Shown here: positions 10,602 through 21,897 of the stretch, one piece after another | Layout of the letters: each line of letters starts with the position of its first letter | Position numbering within the stretch: the first letter of the stretch is position 1 | Assembly (NCBI RefSeq): GCF_009664085.1 | Contig: NZ_CP039268.1 | Span: 2,523,001-2,587,000, forward strand | DNA from: Thermochromatium tepidum ATCC 43061 | GTDB lineage: Bacteria; Pseudomonadota; Gammaproteobacteria; Chromatiales; Chromatiaceae | Length of the DNA: 64,000 nt | Direction: 5' to 3' | Notes under the pieces: model-generated | The model's database searches: none | Told to the model about the DNA's origin: nothing | What the model saw: the letters and a program-made list of their open reading frames with translations, nothing else | Made by a program: the position numbers and the translations under genes

Positions 10602-10727
10602 GCGGAGACGCTGACCCTGCCTGTGGCCTCGACGTATCGATGAGGCCGCTGACCCTAAGCTGCCGGACCTCGACTTCGCCGCCCTGGTCCGCTTCTTTGC
10701 CACCACGCCGTGATATCATCCGCGACC

Positions 10728-11555
10728 ATGCTGACCTATCCCGACATCGACCCCATCGCCCTTACCCTTGGCCCGCTCAGGGTCCATTGGTATGGGCTCA
10801 TGTATCTGATCGGCTTCATACTGGCCTGGTGGCTCGGGCGCTGGCGCGCGCACCGCCCCGAATCCGGCTGGACGGCGGAGATGGTCGATGACCTCATCTT
10901 CTATGGTGTCCTCGGCGTCATCGTCGGCGGGCGGCTCGGCTATATGCTGTTCTATGGCTTCGATCGCATCCTGGACAACCCGCTGAATCTGTTCAAGGTC
11001 TGGGAGGGCGGTATGTCCTTCCACGGCGGACTGATCGGCGTCATAGTGACGATTTGGTTGTTTGCCCGCCGTCATGATCGCCACTTCTTCCAGGTCTCGG
11101 ATTTTCTCGCGCCCCTAGTGCCGCCCGGGCTACTGGCCGGAAGGATCGGCAATTTCATCAATGGTGAGCTCTGGGGGCATCGCACCGAGCTGCCCTGGGG
11201 CGTCCGGCTCCCCTGCGAGCGTTTTCCGCGTCAGTGTCTCGATCAGCCGCCCGACAGCCTGCTGAGTCCGGCCGTGCATGCCTCTCAGCTCTACGAGGCC
11301 GCGCTCGAAGGGCTAGCGCTGTTCGTCATCCTCTGGATCTTCTCCAGCCGTCCACGTCCGACGATGGCGGTTTCGGGTCTCTTCCTGCTCGGCTACGGCG
11401 TGTTCCGCTTCCTGGTCGAGTTCGTGCGCGAACCCGATGCGCATATCGGCTATCTGGCCTTCGGATGGCTGACCATGGGACAGCTCCTGTCGCTGCCGAT
11501 GGTGGTGGGGGGCGGGCTGCTGCTCGTCCTGGCCTATCGTCCACGAGCCACCTGA
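10728..11555 (+). CDS. lgt: Prolipoprotein diacylglyceryl transferase
   Basis: This 275-aa inner-membrane enzyme transfers diacylglycerol to the lipobox Cys of prolipoproteins. It has about seven membrane segments and the family signatures [24 protein letters not shown] and [13 protein letters not shown]. The ATG at 10728 (MLTYPDIDP) matches usual Lgt N-termini; an in-frame GTG at 10710 would add six residues. A perfect hairpin terminator follows. Confidence 0.96.
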   Translation: MLTYPDIDPIALTLGPLRVHWYGLMYLIGFILAWWLGRWRAHRPESGWTAEMVDDLIFYGVLGVIVGGRLGYMLFYGFDRILDNPLNLFKVWEGGMSFHGGLIGVIVTIWLFARRHDRHFFQVSDFLAPLVPPGLLAGRIGNFINGELWGHRTELPWGVRLPCERFPRQCLDQPPDSLLSPAVHASQLYEAALEGLALFVILWIFSSRPRPTMAVSGLFLLGYGVFRFLVEFVREPDAHIGYLAFGWLTMGQLLSLPMVVGGGLLLVLAYRPRAT

Positions 11556-11574
11556 ATGGCTCGACGACCGAGCA

Positions 11575-11611
11575 GACACAAAAAACCGGCCTCAAGCCGG
11601 TTTTTTGTGTC
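11575..11611. terminator. Bidirectional rho-independent terminator between lgt and rpsT
   Basis: Two perfect 16-base arms (GACACAAAAAACCGGC and its complement) flank a 5-base loop CTCAA. The A6/T6 tracts inside the arms let it work on both strands. It separates the converging lgt (plus) and rpsT (minus) transcripts. Confidence 0.93.
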
Positions 11612-11618
11612 TTCACGA

Positions 11619-11882
11619 TCAGGGCATGGCCTTGATGTGGGCGTTCAGACGGCTCTTGTGGCGTGCGGCCTTGTTGGCATGGATCAGGCCCTTGCGTGCG
11701 GCGCGGTCGATGCGCGGCACGGCCTCTTTGAACGCCTGAACGGCCGCTTCCTTGTCCTCGGCATGGATCGCCTTGATCACCTTCTTGATGAAGGTGCGAA
11801 GGGCGCTGCGCTGAGCCATGTTACGCTGACGACGGGCTTCCGCCTGACGGGCGCGCTTGCGCGCTTGAGGTGAGTTAGCCAA
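11619..11882 (-). CDS. rpsT: 30S ribosomal protein S20, TTG start
   Basis: This 87-aa basic protein binds the 5' domain of 16S rRNA. The N-terminus (M)[20 protein letters not shown] and the C-terminal [19 protein letters not shown] are standard S20. Homology places the start at the TTG at 11882 rather than the upstream in-frame ATG at 11963. AGGAGA lies 5 bases upstream of the TTG. E. coli rpsT also starts with UUG, which takes part in S20 autoregulation, so the same control is plausible here. Confidence 0.95.
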   Translation of the reverse strand: MANSPQARKRARQAEARRQRNMAQRSALRTFIKKVIKAIHAEDKEAAVQAFKEAVPRIDRAARKGLIHANKAARHKSRLNAHIKAMP

Positions 11883-12082
11883 CTGAGTCTCCTGAGAAAT
11901 TCGATGTCTGACGCGGTCGATTGTATCTAAAACCAGGAAACCGCGTTGAGGGCCGGACGCCAATTATTAAGCGGGCCATACCGAACGCAGTCTTTGAAGA
12001 GTTGAAGTATTTCTGAGCGGATCGCGATTGTCAATTACAATTGGCGTTTTTCTTAATCTTTAAGTCGCCTTATTTAAGATCC

Positions 12083-13618
12083 ATGGCCTCGCTGATCGCC
12101 TCGTTTGCCAAGGTGGGGGGCGGAACACTGTCGTCGCGTATGCTGGGATTCGTGCGGGATCTGACCATTGCGCGTGTGTTCGGTGCCGATGCCGCGAGCG
12201 ATGCCTTCTTCGTCGCCTTCAAGATCCCCAACTTCGCCCGCCGGTTGTTTGCCGAGGGCGCACTGTCGATGGCACTGGTGCCAGTGCTCAACGAGCATCG
12301 CCAGCGACAGGGGCTGCCGGCGCTCAAGTCCTTCGTCGATGACCTAACGGGTACACTGGCCGCTGCACTGCTGCTGATCACCGGACTCGGGATTCTGGCC
12401 GCACCGCTGCTGATCCTGGTCTTTGCGCCTGGCTTTGGCGCAGACACCGATCAGCTCGCGCTGGCCACGACGCTGCTGCGGCTCACCCTGCCCTATGTGT
12501 TCTTCGTCACGCTCACTGCGCTGGCTGCTGCCGTACTCAATACTTACGAGCGTTTTGGGGTGCCGGCCTTCACGCCGGCGCTGCTCAACATCGTCCTGAT
12601 CAGTTGTGCGCTGTGGTTGGCACCCTTGCTGGAGATGCCAATCCTGGCGCTGGCCTGGGGCGTGCTCGTGGCCGGACTGGTGCAACTGGTGTTTCAGCTG
12701 CCCTTTTTGGCGCAAATCGGGTTGTTACCGCGACCGCGCTTCAAACCACGCGACCCAGGTGTGATCCTCGTCTTCCGACGTCTGGGGCCAGGGGTACTGG
12801 GCGTGTCCGTGGGCCAGATCAGCCTACTGCTCGATACCCTGCTCGCCTCGGTGCTTGTGACCGGCAGTATCTCCTGGCTCTATTACTCAGATCGGCTCAT
12901 GGAACTGCCGCTCGGCCTACTGGGCGTGGCCTTGGGCACGGTGATCCTGCCGCGTCTATCGCAACGTGAGGCGGCGCAGGATCCCGAACGCTTCTCAGAG
13001 ACGCTGGACTGGGCCTTGCGGTGGGCACTGCTGCTCGGCCTGCCGGCGGCAGTCGGACTGCTGGTGCTGGCCGAGCCGGTGATGGCGACGCTGTTTTTAT
13101 CGTCCGAATTCGGCGCGGAGGATGTCACCCGGGCGGCGCACTCGCTCATGGCCTATGCGCTCGGTATCCCCGCCTTTCTGGCGATCAAGGTGCTGGTGCC
13201 CGGCTATTACGCCCGACAGGACGTGCGCACGCCGGTGCGACTGGCGCTGATCGCGCTCGGTGTCGGGCTGGTGGTGCATCTGTTGGTCATGGTGCCGATG
13301 GGACATGCCGGGCTGGCGCTTGCAACGGCCTTGACGGCGGCGCTCAATGCCGTCCTGCTGCTGCGTGGACTGAAGCGCTCGGGCATCTATCGGCGCCACC
13401 CAGGCTGGGCACGCCTGCTCGGTCAGACATCGCTCGCCAGTCTGAGTATGGGCCTGATACTCCATTGGGGTGTTGGAGCAAGGTCTGATTGGCTTCAGAC
13501 GAACACCTGGACGCAGGTTCTGGATCTGACAGGCTGGATTCTAGCGGGTGGATTGGTTTATTTGATGCTTTTGCTCATCACCGGACTAAGACCAGGTGAT
13601 CTGAGCGAGTGTGTCTGA
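12083..13618 (+). CDS. murJ: Lipid II flippase MurJ (MviN)
   Basis: This 511-aa inner-membrane protein with about 14 membrane segments moves lipid II to the periplasmic face for peptidoglycan synthesis. It begins MASLIASFAKVGGGTLSSRMLGFVRD and has GADAASDAFFVAFKIPNFARRLFAEGALS, the hallmark first-loop region of MurJ. It is divergent from rpsT, as in many gammaproteobacteria, but ribF does not follow. An 8-bp stem (13611-13629) spans its stop codon. Confidence 0.96.
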   Translation: MASLIASFAKVGGGTLSSRMLGFVRDLTIARVFGADAASDAFFVAFKIPNFARRLFAEGALSMALVPVLNEHRQRQGLPALKSFVDDLTGTLAAALLLITGLGILAAPLLILVFAPGFGADTDQLALATTLLRLTLPYVFFVTLTALAAAVLNTYERFGVPAFTPALLNIVLISCALWLAPLLEMPILALAWGVLVAGLVQLVFQLPFLAQIGLLPRPRFKPRDPGVILVFRRLGPGVLGVSVGQISLLLDTLLASVLVTGSISWLYYSDRLMELPLGLLGVALGTVILPRLSQREAAQDPERFSETLDWALRWALLLGLPAAVGLLVLAEPVMATLFLSSEFGAEDVTRAAHSLMAYALGIPAFLAIKVLVPGYYARQDVRTPVRLALIALGVGLVVHLLVMVPMGHAGLALATALTAALNAVLLLRGLKRSGIYRRHPGWARLLGQTSLASLSMGLILHWGVGARSDWLQTNTWTQVLDLTGWILAGGLVYLMLLLITGLRPGDLSECV

Positions 13619-13629
13619 TGGTCAGACAC
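13611..13629. terminator. Hairpin over the murJ stop, between murJ and parE ends
   Basis: The arms GTGTCTGA and TCAGACAC are separated by TGG. The murJ TGA is inside the left arm. No T-run follows, so an intrinsic terminator role is only suggested. Confidence 0.4.
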
Positions 13630-13670
13630 CCTGTCCATTCCACGAGGCCTCTCCATCGAATCGCACCGGG

Positions 13671-15581
<1,911 letters not shown>

Positions 15582-15696
15582 TTATGCAAGAGACGGGATG
15601 GGTTGAATCCAACTGGGGTTGCCGGAGCGCTCGCCCCGGTTTGACCGTTCAGGCGGGCTAAGGTACCGTACCTGTAAACCCGGATTCAAACCCCCG

Positions 15697-15939
15697 ATGA
15701 AACAACCCAAGACCCCGCCCCAACCCTCGTTCGAGCAGTCACTGACCGAGCTGGAAGCCATCGTCGATGCCCTGGAGCAGGGCGAGATGACGCTTGAGGA
15801 CTCGCTTGCGGCCTTCGAACGCGGCATCGGTCTGACTCGCCTCTGTCAACAGGCGCTGGAGGCCGCCGAACAACGGGTGCGGATCCTCACCGACCCCCGG
15901 CCAGACGCCGAGCCAGAGCCATTCGACGCCCATGACTGA
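15697..15939 (+). CDS. xseB: Exodeoxyribonuclease VII small subunit
   Basis: This 80-aa helical protein has the XseB pattern [20 protein letters not shown] followed by [15 protein letters not shown] and a charged tail. It joins XseA (not in this window) in the single-strand exonuclease VII. The ATG at 15697 fits the family; an upstream in-frame ATG at 15619 would add an unconserved stretch. Its stop overlaps ispA by 8 bases, the usual xseB-ispA arrangement. Confidence 0.94.
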   Translation: MKQPKTPPQPSFEQSLTELEAIVDALEQGEMTLEDSLAAFERGIGLTRLCQQALEAAEQRVRILTDPRPDAEPEPFDAHD

Positions 15940-16825
15940 TCACACCCTGGATGAATTTCGCACGCGCTGCACCGCGCGCGTCGAGAGCGCGCTCGACCAG
16001 ATCCTTCCGCCTGTGAGCGTGCAGCCGTCGCGCCTGCACGAGGCCATGCGCTATACGGTGCTGGCGGGGGGCAAGCGGATCCGCCCGCTGCTCGCCTATG
16101 CCGCCGGCGAGGCGCTCGGACTCAAGACCGCCCTGCTCGACTCCCCGGCCTGCGCCCTCGAGATGATCCATGCCTATTCGCTGATCCACGACGATCTGCC
16201 GGCCATGGACGACGACGACCTGCGTCGTGGTCGTCCGACCTGTCATCGCGCCTTCGACGAGGCCACGGCGATCCTGGCCGGCGATGCCCTCCAGACCCTG
16301 GCCTTCCAAACCCTGGCCGAGGCACCTGGGCTGAGCGCCGAGGCGCGCGTCGCCATGGTCGGGGCACTCGCCCGTGCCAGCGGGGCACGCGGCATGGTCG
16401 GCGGTCAAGCGATGGACCTCGAGGCCGAGGGCAGACCGCTCGATCTGGTGCAGTTGGAGAATATCCATATCCACAAGACCGGGGCACTGATTCGCGCCTC
16501 GGTGCAGATGGGCGTGTTGGCGTATGGCGGACTCGACGCCGACCGGGCCGATCGCTTGGATCATTACGCCAAGTGTCTAGGGCTGGCGTTCCAGATCCAG
16601 GATGACGTACTCGATGTCGAGGGTGACACCGCCCAGATTGGCAAGACCGCCGGGCGCGACCAGGCGCTCAACAAGGCCACCTATCCGGCCCTGGTCGGTC
16701 TGGCCGAGGCCAAGGCCATGGCCCATCAGCTCATCACCGAGGCCATCGAGTCGGTCGCCATCTTCGGCGAACGTGCCCAGCCGTTGACCTGGATCGCCAA
16801 GGCACTCCTGGGGCGTAAGAATTGA
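15932..16825 (+). CDS. ispA: Farnesyl (geranyl) diphosphate synthase
   Basis: This 297-aa prenyl transferase condenses DMAPP/GPP with IPP to make FPP, feeding quinones and, in a phototroph, bacteriochlorophyll and carotenoid tails. The two Asp-rich motifs are visible: [17 protein letters not shown] and [22 protein letters not shown] near the N-terminus is also family typical. It follows xseB with overlap; dxs, often next in gammaproteobacteria, is not present here. Confidence 0.95.
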   Translation: MTDHTLDEFRTRCTARVESALDQILPPVSVQPSRLHEAMRYTVLAGGKRIRPLLAYAAGEALGLKTALLDSPACALEMIHAYSLIHDDLPAMDDDDLRRGRPTCHRAFDEATAILAGDALQTLAFQTLAEAPGLSAEARVAMVGALARASGARGMVGGQAMDLEAEGRPLDLVQLENIHIHKTGALIRASVQMGVLAYGGLDADRADRLDHYAKCLGLAFQIQDDVLDVEGDTAQIGKTAGRDQALNKATYPALVGLAEAKAMAHQLITEAIESVAIFGERAQPLTWIAKALLGRKN

Positions 16826-16916
16826 CCACTCGAACACCCTGCAGGGTCCGACTTGTCCAAGCCACTTGCTGCCCCTACCTAGCGGCCATCCGTATCACGA
16901 CGATGACACAACCCTC

Positions 16917-17768
16917 ATGGACTCACTGATCAACTCGCTTGCTTCGACCATCAAAGGCCGCGAGATCGCAGACGTCCAGCGTAGCCTGGATACCCGTCAC
17001 ATCGCCATCGACAAGGTTGGAATCAAGGATATCCGCCATCCGGTGCGGGTGCTCGACCGCAGCGGTACCGAACAACATACGGTGGCGACCTTCAACATGT
17101 ACGTCTATCTCCCACATGACTTCAAGGGTACGCACATGTCGCGCTTCGTGGAGATCCTCAATCGCCACGAGCGCGAGATCAGCGTCTCGACCTTCAAGGT
17201 CATGCTCAGCGAGATGACCGAGCGTCTGGAGTCCGAGGCCGGCCACATCGAGATGCGCTTTCCCTTCTTTATCAACAAGAAGGCGCCGGTCTCGGGTGTC
17301 GAGAGCCTGCTCGACTATGAGGTCACTTTCATCGGCGAGATCCGCCATGGTCAGCCGCACATGGAGCTTAGGGTCACTGTGCCCGTCACCAGCCTCTGTC
17401 CCTGCTCCAAGGAGATCTCGGACTTCGGCGCCCACAATCAGCGCTCGCACGTCACGGTCCAGGTGCGCATGGAGCGCTTCATGTGGCTCGAAGAGCTGAT
17501 CGAGCTGATCGAGCGCGAGGCCTCCTGTGAACTCTATGGCCTACTCAAGCGCCCGGATGAGAAGTTCGTCACCGAGCGCGCCTACAACAACCCCAAGTTT
17601 GTCGAGGACATCGTGCGCGACGTGGCCAAGCGGCTGAACGCAGACGATCGCATCCTCGCCTATCGGGTCGAGGCCGAGAACTTCGAATCGATCCACAACC
17701 ATTCGGCCTATGCCATGATCGAGCGCGACAAGGCCACCGAGCTCAGCCCCTTGGGTACCGCGCCCTGA
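16917..17768 (+). CDS. folE2: GTP cyclohydrolase FolE2
   Basis: This 283-aa type IB enzyme makes 7,8-dihydroneopterin triphosphate from GTP, the first step to folate and also the pterin precursor used in queuosine synthesis. The COG1469/FolE2 signatures are [32 protein letters not shown] and [22 protein letters not shown]; the Cys pair lies in the metal/active site. The ATG at 16917 ([11 protein letters not shown]) is preferred over one at 16866. Its stop forms CTGA with the presumed CTG start of menH. Confidence 0.94.
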   Translation: MDSLINSLASTIKGREIADVQRSLDTRHIAIDKVGIKDIRHPVRVLDRSGTEQHTVATFNMYVYLPHDFKGTHMSRFVEILNRHEREISVSTFKVMLSEMTERLESEAGHIEMRFPFFINKKAPVSGVESLLDYEVTFIGEIRHGQPHMELRVTVPVTSLCPCSKEISDFGAHNQRSHVTVQVRMERFMWLEELIELIEREASCELYGLLKRPDEKFVTERAYNNPKFVEDIVRDVAKRLNADDRILAYRVEAENFESIHNHSAYAMIERDKATELSPLGTAP

Positions 17769-18532
17769 GTCCGGACGAACCCCGTTGTCTGCTGCTGCAC
17801 GGCTTTACCGGCGGCGGGGCCGACTGGTCGAGCGTCTTTCCTGAGGATCCGGAGCGGCTGGCGGTCGATCTGCCGGGGCATCTGACGTGTCCGGGTCCAA
17901 CCGGCGAGTATCTCGATGTGATCCGGGCACTGCTCGACAGGCTGCCGACGAGCATCGACCGGGTCATCGGCTACTCGCTCGGCGGACGGATCGCGCTCAG
18001 CCTGATCCAGCTCGCGCCCGAGCGTTTTCGTTTGGCCGCAATCATCTCGGCCCATCCCGGATTGCTTGACCCAGACCTGCGCAAACAGCGGCGCTCGGAC
18101 GATCAGGTCTGGATCCGGCTGCTGCGCGACCAGGGCATCGAAGCCTTCGTTGCGGCCTGGGAGCACCAGCCGCTGTTTAAGACCCAGGCGCGGCTTGCGC
18201 CCGAGATCCTGGCACGCCAGCGCGCGCGGCGTCTGAGTCACAGCCCCGAAGGACTGGCCAGTGCGCTCGAGCGGCTCGGACTGGGCGAGATGCCCGCCAC
18301 CTGGGAGGCGCTTGCGCGCTATCAAGGTCGGCTCGACTGGATCGTCGGCGGCGAGGATCGGCGCTTCCAGACAATCGCGCACGCGGTCGTGGCACATCGT
18401 CCCGCCACCCGACTCCATGTCCTGAAGGGTGTCGGCCACAATCCGCTGCTAGAGGCCCCCGAACGGCTGCGCGCCTGTCTGGAACGCTCGCTCCAACCGA
18501 CGCCAGACGCGCACAGGATCTCGATCGCTTAG
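17765..18532 (+). CDS. menH: MenH-like SHCHC synthase (alpha/beta hydrolase), apparent CTG start
   Basis: This protein of about 255 aa resembles MenH of menaquinone synthesis: [13 protein letters not shown] (oxyanion region), [12 protein letters not shown] (nucleophile Ser), an HPGLLD loop with [10 protein letters not shown] and WEHQPLF, IVGGED (Asp) and GVGHNP (His). No ATG, GTG or TTG lies in frame between the folE2 end and HGFTG. The best start is the CTG at 17765, which overlaps the folE2 TGA as CTGA. A GTG at 17918 would delete the HGFTG motif. Re-initiation coupled to folE2 is inferred. Confidence 0.82.
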   Translation: MSPDEPRCLLLHGFTGGGADWSSVFPEDPERLAVDLPGHLTCPGPTGEYLDVIRALLDRLPTSIDRVIGYSLGGRIALSLIQLAPERFRLAAIISAHPGLLDPDLRKQRRSDDQVWIRLLRDQGIEAFVAAWEHQPLFKTQARLAPEILARQRARRLSHSPEGLASALERLGLGEMPATWEALARYQGRLDWIVGGEDRRFQTIAHAVVAHRPATRLHVLKGVGHNPLLEAPERLRACLERSLQPTPDAHRISIA

Positions 18533-18614
18533 AATCACCAAACTCCTTTGCGCCCTGCGCATCGTCGCAGTTCAAATCCCCCAACCAACGCCTAACCTGT
18601 TTGCACTAAATCCT

Positions 18615-19811
18615 ATGTCCAACCATCCCATCGCCGGGGTCGGTTATCTCTTGCAGGGCCTGAGCCTCATCGCCCGCCCCGGCATCAAGCGTTTCGTCCT
18701 CGTCCCGTTGCTACTGAATCTGCTGATCTTCTCGGCGGCCATCTATGTCGGCATCGGTCAATTCGAGGGACTGATGCAGCTCATGGAATCCAGACTGCCC
18801 ACCTGGCTGGGATGGCTTGACTGGATCATCTGGCCGCTGTTCATCCTGCTGTTGTTCATCATCGTCTTCTATACCTTCGGTCTGGTCGCCAATCTGATCG
18901 CTGCGCCCTTCAATGGGCTGCTGGCCGAGAAGGTCGAGTTGCTGCTCACCGGGCGCCCCATCGCCCAGGAAGGCGATTACGCCCGCCTCCTGGCCGAGCT
19001 GGGTCCGACCCTGCTCGATGAGCTACGCAAGCTCGCCTATGCCCTGCTGTGGGCGATCCCCTTTCTACTGCTGCTGCTGATACCCTTGGTCGGGCCTGTA
19101 CTCTGGTTCCTCTATACGGCCTGGATGCTGGCAGTCGAGTACAGCGACTATCCGATGGGCAATCACGGTCTCAGGTTCGCCGAGATGCGCCGGCGGCTAA
19201 GCGAGCGGCGCTGGCTGAGCCTGGGCTTCGGCGCGGCAGTGGCTGGGATGTCGATGGTGCCGGTGCTCAATTTTCTGCTGATGCCGGTCGCGGTGGCGGG
19301 TGCCACGGCCATGTGGGTGCGTGAATTCCGCTCGCCCAATGGGTATCAGGGGCCGCATCAGTCGCGGGTGGCCACACACTACATCCTGCTGACCATCGAC
19401 CATCTCTCAGGATACATGGACGGCGAGATCCGCGCCGGGCCGCTTGCCGGGCGCACGCTCGCGGCAACCGAGACCAGCGAACTGCTCGGTCTGCTCGATC
19501 TCTGCTATCGCACCGACGCCGAGTCGGCCGAGGCCCTGGAGGTCTATCTGACCCACGAGCGCGGTCAGCGCATTCAGGGGCCGAGGCCACACCCGGGGCA
19601 CGCAGGCGCGCCGCCGCCATCCGATCGACCTGGTATGGACGAAAACGAGGCGCGCGCCATCCTGGGGCTTGCGCCCGAGGCGGGTGCAGACGAGATCCAG
19701 GCCGCCCATCGGCGCCTGATCCAACGTCTCCACCCGGATCGCGGCGGCTCGGACTATCTGGCCGCCAAGGTCAACGAGGCCAAGCGGGTGCTCATGGCGT
19801 CGCGTCTCTGA
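18615..19811 (+). CDS. CysZ-like membrane domain fused to a C-terminal J-domain
   Basis: This 398-aa protein is one uninterrupted frame. Residues 1 to about 245 match CysZ/EI24 sulfate-permease-like proteins, with several membrane segments and YSDYPMGNHGLRFAEMRRRL. Residues of about 250-330 match the middle region of membrane DnaJ-like proteins (QSRVATHYILLTIDHLSGYMDGE). The end is a J-domain with the HPD tripeptide at about 373-375 (RLHPDRGGSDYLAAKVNEAK). Normally these are two separate proteins. A J-domain implies DnaK recruitment at the membrane face. The 3' end overlaps the opposing methyltransferase gene by 20 bases. Confidence 0.85.
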   Translation: MSNHPIAGVGYLLQGLSLIARPGIKRFVLVPLLLNLLIFSAAIYVGIGQFEGLMQLMESRLPTWLGWLDWIIWPLFILLLFIIVFYTFGLVANLIAAPFNGLLAEKVELLLTGRPIAQEGDYARLLAELGPTLLDELRKLAYALLWAIPFLLLLLIPLVGPVLWFLYTAWMLAVEYSDYPMGNHGLRFAEMRRRLSERRWLSLGFGAAVAGMSMVPVLNFLLMPVAVAGATAMWVREFRSPNGYQGPHQSRVATHYILLTIDHLSGYMDGEIRAGPLAGRTLAATETSELLGLLDLCYRTDAESAEALEVYLTHERGQRIQGPRPHPGHAGAPPPSDRPGMDENEARAILGLAPEAGADEIQAAHRRLIQRLHPDRGGSDYLAAKVNEAKRVLMASRL

Positions 19812-20538
19812 CGCGCAGCAGATCGACGCGATGCGGCTTGAGGAACCGCGCGCCCTCTGGGGTCAGGTGACCCTCGAAGGCGGCGCGGACCTCGGCCAGA
19901 CGCGCCGCATCGAGATCGTGCTCGGTGTGGGTGACCTGGATGAAGCGCTCGGCGAAGGCCTCCCAGCTCGGATAGACGCCCTCCGATTGGTAGAATACCT
20001 GATGCTCCCAGCGGAACTGCCCCCGGGCGACCGCGCGCTCGATCGCGGCATAGGCCGCGGCGCGCACCAGGCGCTCATCATGGATGAGGCGCATGACGGC
20101 ATTGAACGCCCCCCAATACACGGGTTCCGAGATATAGACATAGCCACCCGGCACCAGCACCCGCCGGATTTCAGCGAGGGCCTGATCCATGAGCGCGACC
20201 GGGACATGGTGCAGCGACTTGAACAAAAACACGCCGTCATAGGTCGCATCCGGGTCGGCGATCGACTCGGCGCCGCCGAACCGAAACTCGACATTGGGCA
20301 GGTCGCGAATGGCGAGATTCTTCTGATGCTGGATGCGATCGACCTCGGTCGCCGTCACCTGGCGTGCACCCAGCCGGGTCGCGAGCAGCCGCGTCATCCA
20401 GGCGGCGCCACAGCCCAGTTCCAGCACTCGGCGTCCCTTGACCTCGACCAGCTCCTCGACCACCTGGATCTCGTCGCAGGTGCGATAGGCACTGGGGTCG
20501 GTCTCGATCATCTGTCTCGACATGATGGCCTCGTCCAA
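19792..20538 (-). CDS. Class I SAM-dependent methyltransferase, substrate unknown
   Basis: This 248-aa protein has the Rossmann methyltransferase motifs I (VLELGCGAAWMTRLLA), II (VTATEVD) and post-I (YDGVFLFKSLHHVP), then EIRRVLVPGGYVYISEP. The C-terminal half (FYQSEGVYPSWEAFAERFIQVTHTEHDLD) is not a family I recognise, so no substrate is assigned. It converges with the CysZ/J-domain gene and overlaps its end by 20 bases. Confidence 0.8.
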   Translation of the reverse strand: MDEAIMSRQMIETDPSAYRTCDEIQVVEELVEVKGRRVLELGCGAAWMTRLLATRLGARQVTATEVDRIQHQKNLAIRDLPNVEFRFGGAESIADPDATYDGVFLFKSLHHVPVALMDQALAEIRRVLVPGGYVYISEPVYWGAFNAVMRLIHDERLVRAAAYAAIERAVARGQFRWEHQVFYQSEGVYPSWEAFAERFIQVTHTEHDLDAARLAEVRAAFEGHLTPEGARFLKPHRVDLLRVRDATP

Positions 20539-20615
20539 TTCTGAATTTCAGGGATACGACACCTTATTCGATGCTTATCGCACTGATCCATCCCTTATCT
20601 CTAGGAACCCAAGCC

Positions 20616-21053
20616 ATGCATACACCGGATTCGCCTGATTCGCGTTTGGACAGAGGACTCTCGGCCCTTTTTATCTATATCGAAAAGCTGGTACTGGTCA
20701 TCGTCGGTGGGCTTGCACTGATCGGGATCGGTCAGTCGATATGGGGGATCTTTCAGCTCCGCGAGATTCGGCTGGCGGATTTGCTGATGATCTTCATCTT
20801 CATCGAGATCATGGCGATGGCCAATGTCTATTTCCTCCGGCGCAGCGTCCCCTTCACCTACCCGATGTTCATCGCCGTCACCGCGCTCTCGCGTCTGATC
20901 GTGCTCCAGGGCAAGGGGAGCTCCCAGGGGCTGCTCTATGAAAGCTCGGCGATCCTGATCATCAGCCTCGCCATCCTCATCATCCGCTTCAGTCAGCAGT
21001 TCAGCACCGATACCCTGCAACGGCGCGAGGCTCAGGAGGATCATCACGAATGA
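20616..21053 (+). CDS. PsiE-family phosphate-starvation-type membrane protein
   Basis: This 145-aa protein has four membrane segments after an N-terminal cytoplasmic stretch (LVLVIVGGLALIGIG, LLMIFIFIEIMAMANVYFL, YPMFIAVTALSRLIVL, SAILIISLAILIIRF) and matches the PsiE/DUF2755-like layout. The ATG at 20616 with upstream AGGAA is preferred over one at 20571. The family's molecular role is unknown. It lies 31 bases before the TauE-like gene on the same strand. Confidence 0.75.
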   Translation: MHTPDSPDSRLDRGLSALFIYIEKLVLVIVGGLALIGIGQSIWGIFQLREIRLADLLMIFIFIEIMAMANVYFLRRSVPFTYPMFIAVTALSRLIVLQGKGSSQGLLYESSAILIISLAILIIRFSQQFSTDTLQRREAQEDHHE

Positions 21054-21084
21054 TCGCCATCCTGGTCCATGAAGGCGGCCCGGG

Positions 21085-21885
21085 GTGACCGTGATCGAAC
21101 TCAGCGCCTATCTGGCAGTGGGCGCGGTCTCCGGCGTGCTGGCCGGGCTCTTCGGCATCGGCGGCGGGGCCGTCATGGTCCCGGCCCTGATCCTGCTCTT
21201 TGGCGCGTTCGGTCATGGCGGCGACTGGCTGGCCCATCTGGCGGTCGGGACCTCGCTGGCGACCATCCTCGGCACCGGCGCGGCCTCCATGCTCGCGCAC
21301 CAGCGACGCGGCGGGGTGCGCTGGGACCTGGTCCGACCCCTGGCCCCTGGCATCGTCCTCGGTGCCCTGGCCGGGGCGGGTCTGGCCGGATGGCTCTCTG
21401 GTCCCTGGCTGCAACGGGTCTTTGCGCTCTTTCTCGCCACGGTCGGGGTGCGTCTGCTGCGGGGGGCGGCGACCGCCAGCCACGGCTCGCGCCCACTGCC
21501 AGGGCCACTGGGACTGGCGGGCGTGGGTGGGGTGATCGGACTGCTGTCGTCGCTGGTCGGCATCGGCGGCGGGACACTCACGGTCCCCTTCTTGACCAGC
21601 CGCGGCCTCGAGATGCGTCAGGCGGTTGGCACCTCGGCGGCGTGTGGACTGCCGATCGCTGCGGCGGGCGCGCTGGGTTTTGCCCTGGTCGGCTGGGGGC
21701 GAAGCGGGCTGCCGGACCTAAGCAGCGGTTTCGTCTACTGGCCCGCGGTACTGGCCATGCTGCTTGCCAGCCTTCCGTCCGCCCCGCTTGGCGCCCAGCT
21801 CGCACACCGCCTTCCGGTGCCCCACCTCAAGCGGCTGTTTGGCCTGCTTGTGCTCCTGATCGCGGGGCGTTTGGGCTTCTCCTGA
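21085..21885 (+). CDS. TauE/SafE (TSUP) family anion exporter
   Basis: This 266-aa protein with about eight membrane segments has the TauE pattern duplicated in its two halves: VSGVLAGLFGIGGGAVMVPAL and VIGLLSSLVGIGGGTLTVPFL, each followed by AVGTS. The family exports sulfite, sulfoacetate or related organosulfur anions, so export of a sulfur oxidation product is plausible in a sulfur oxidiser, but the substrate cannot be read from sequence. It begins with GTG. Confidence 0.85.
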   Translation: MTVIELSAYLAVGAVSGVLAGLFGIGGGAVMVPALILLFGAFGHGGDWLAHLAVGTSLATILGTGAASMLAHQRRGGVRWDLVRPLAPGIVLGALAGAGLAGWLSGPWLQRVFALFLATVGVRLLRGAATASHGSRPLPGPLGLAGVGGVIGLLSSLVGIGGGTLTVPFLTSRGLEMRQAVGTSAACGLPIAAAGALGFALVGWGRSGLPDLSSGFVYWPAVLAMLLASLPSAPLGAQLAHRLPVPHLKRLFGLLVLLIAGRLGFS

Positions 21886-21897
21886 GACGCTCGCCGG

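Noticed and set aside
17918-18532. menH start at GTG 17918
   Set aside because: It would remove [10 protein letters not shown] and the VDLPGH strand, both essential to the fold.
18540-18600. tRNA-like T-arm GTTCAAATCCCCC near 18570
   Set aside because: The flanking bases do not form a T stem or an acceptor stem, and no anticodon arm fits.
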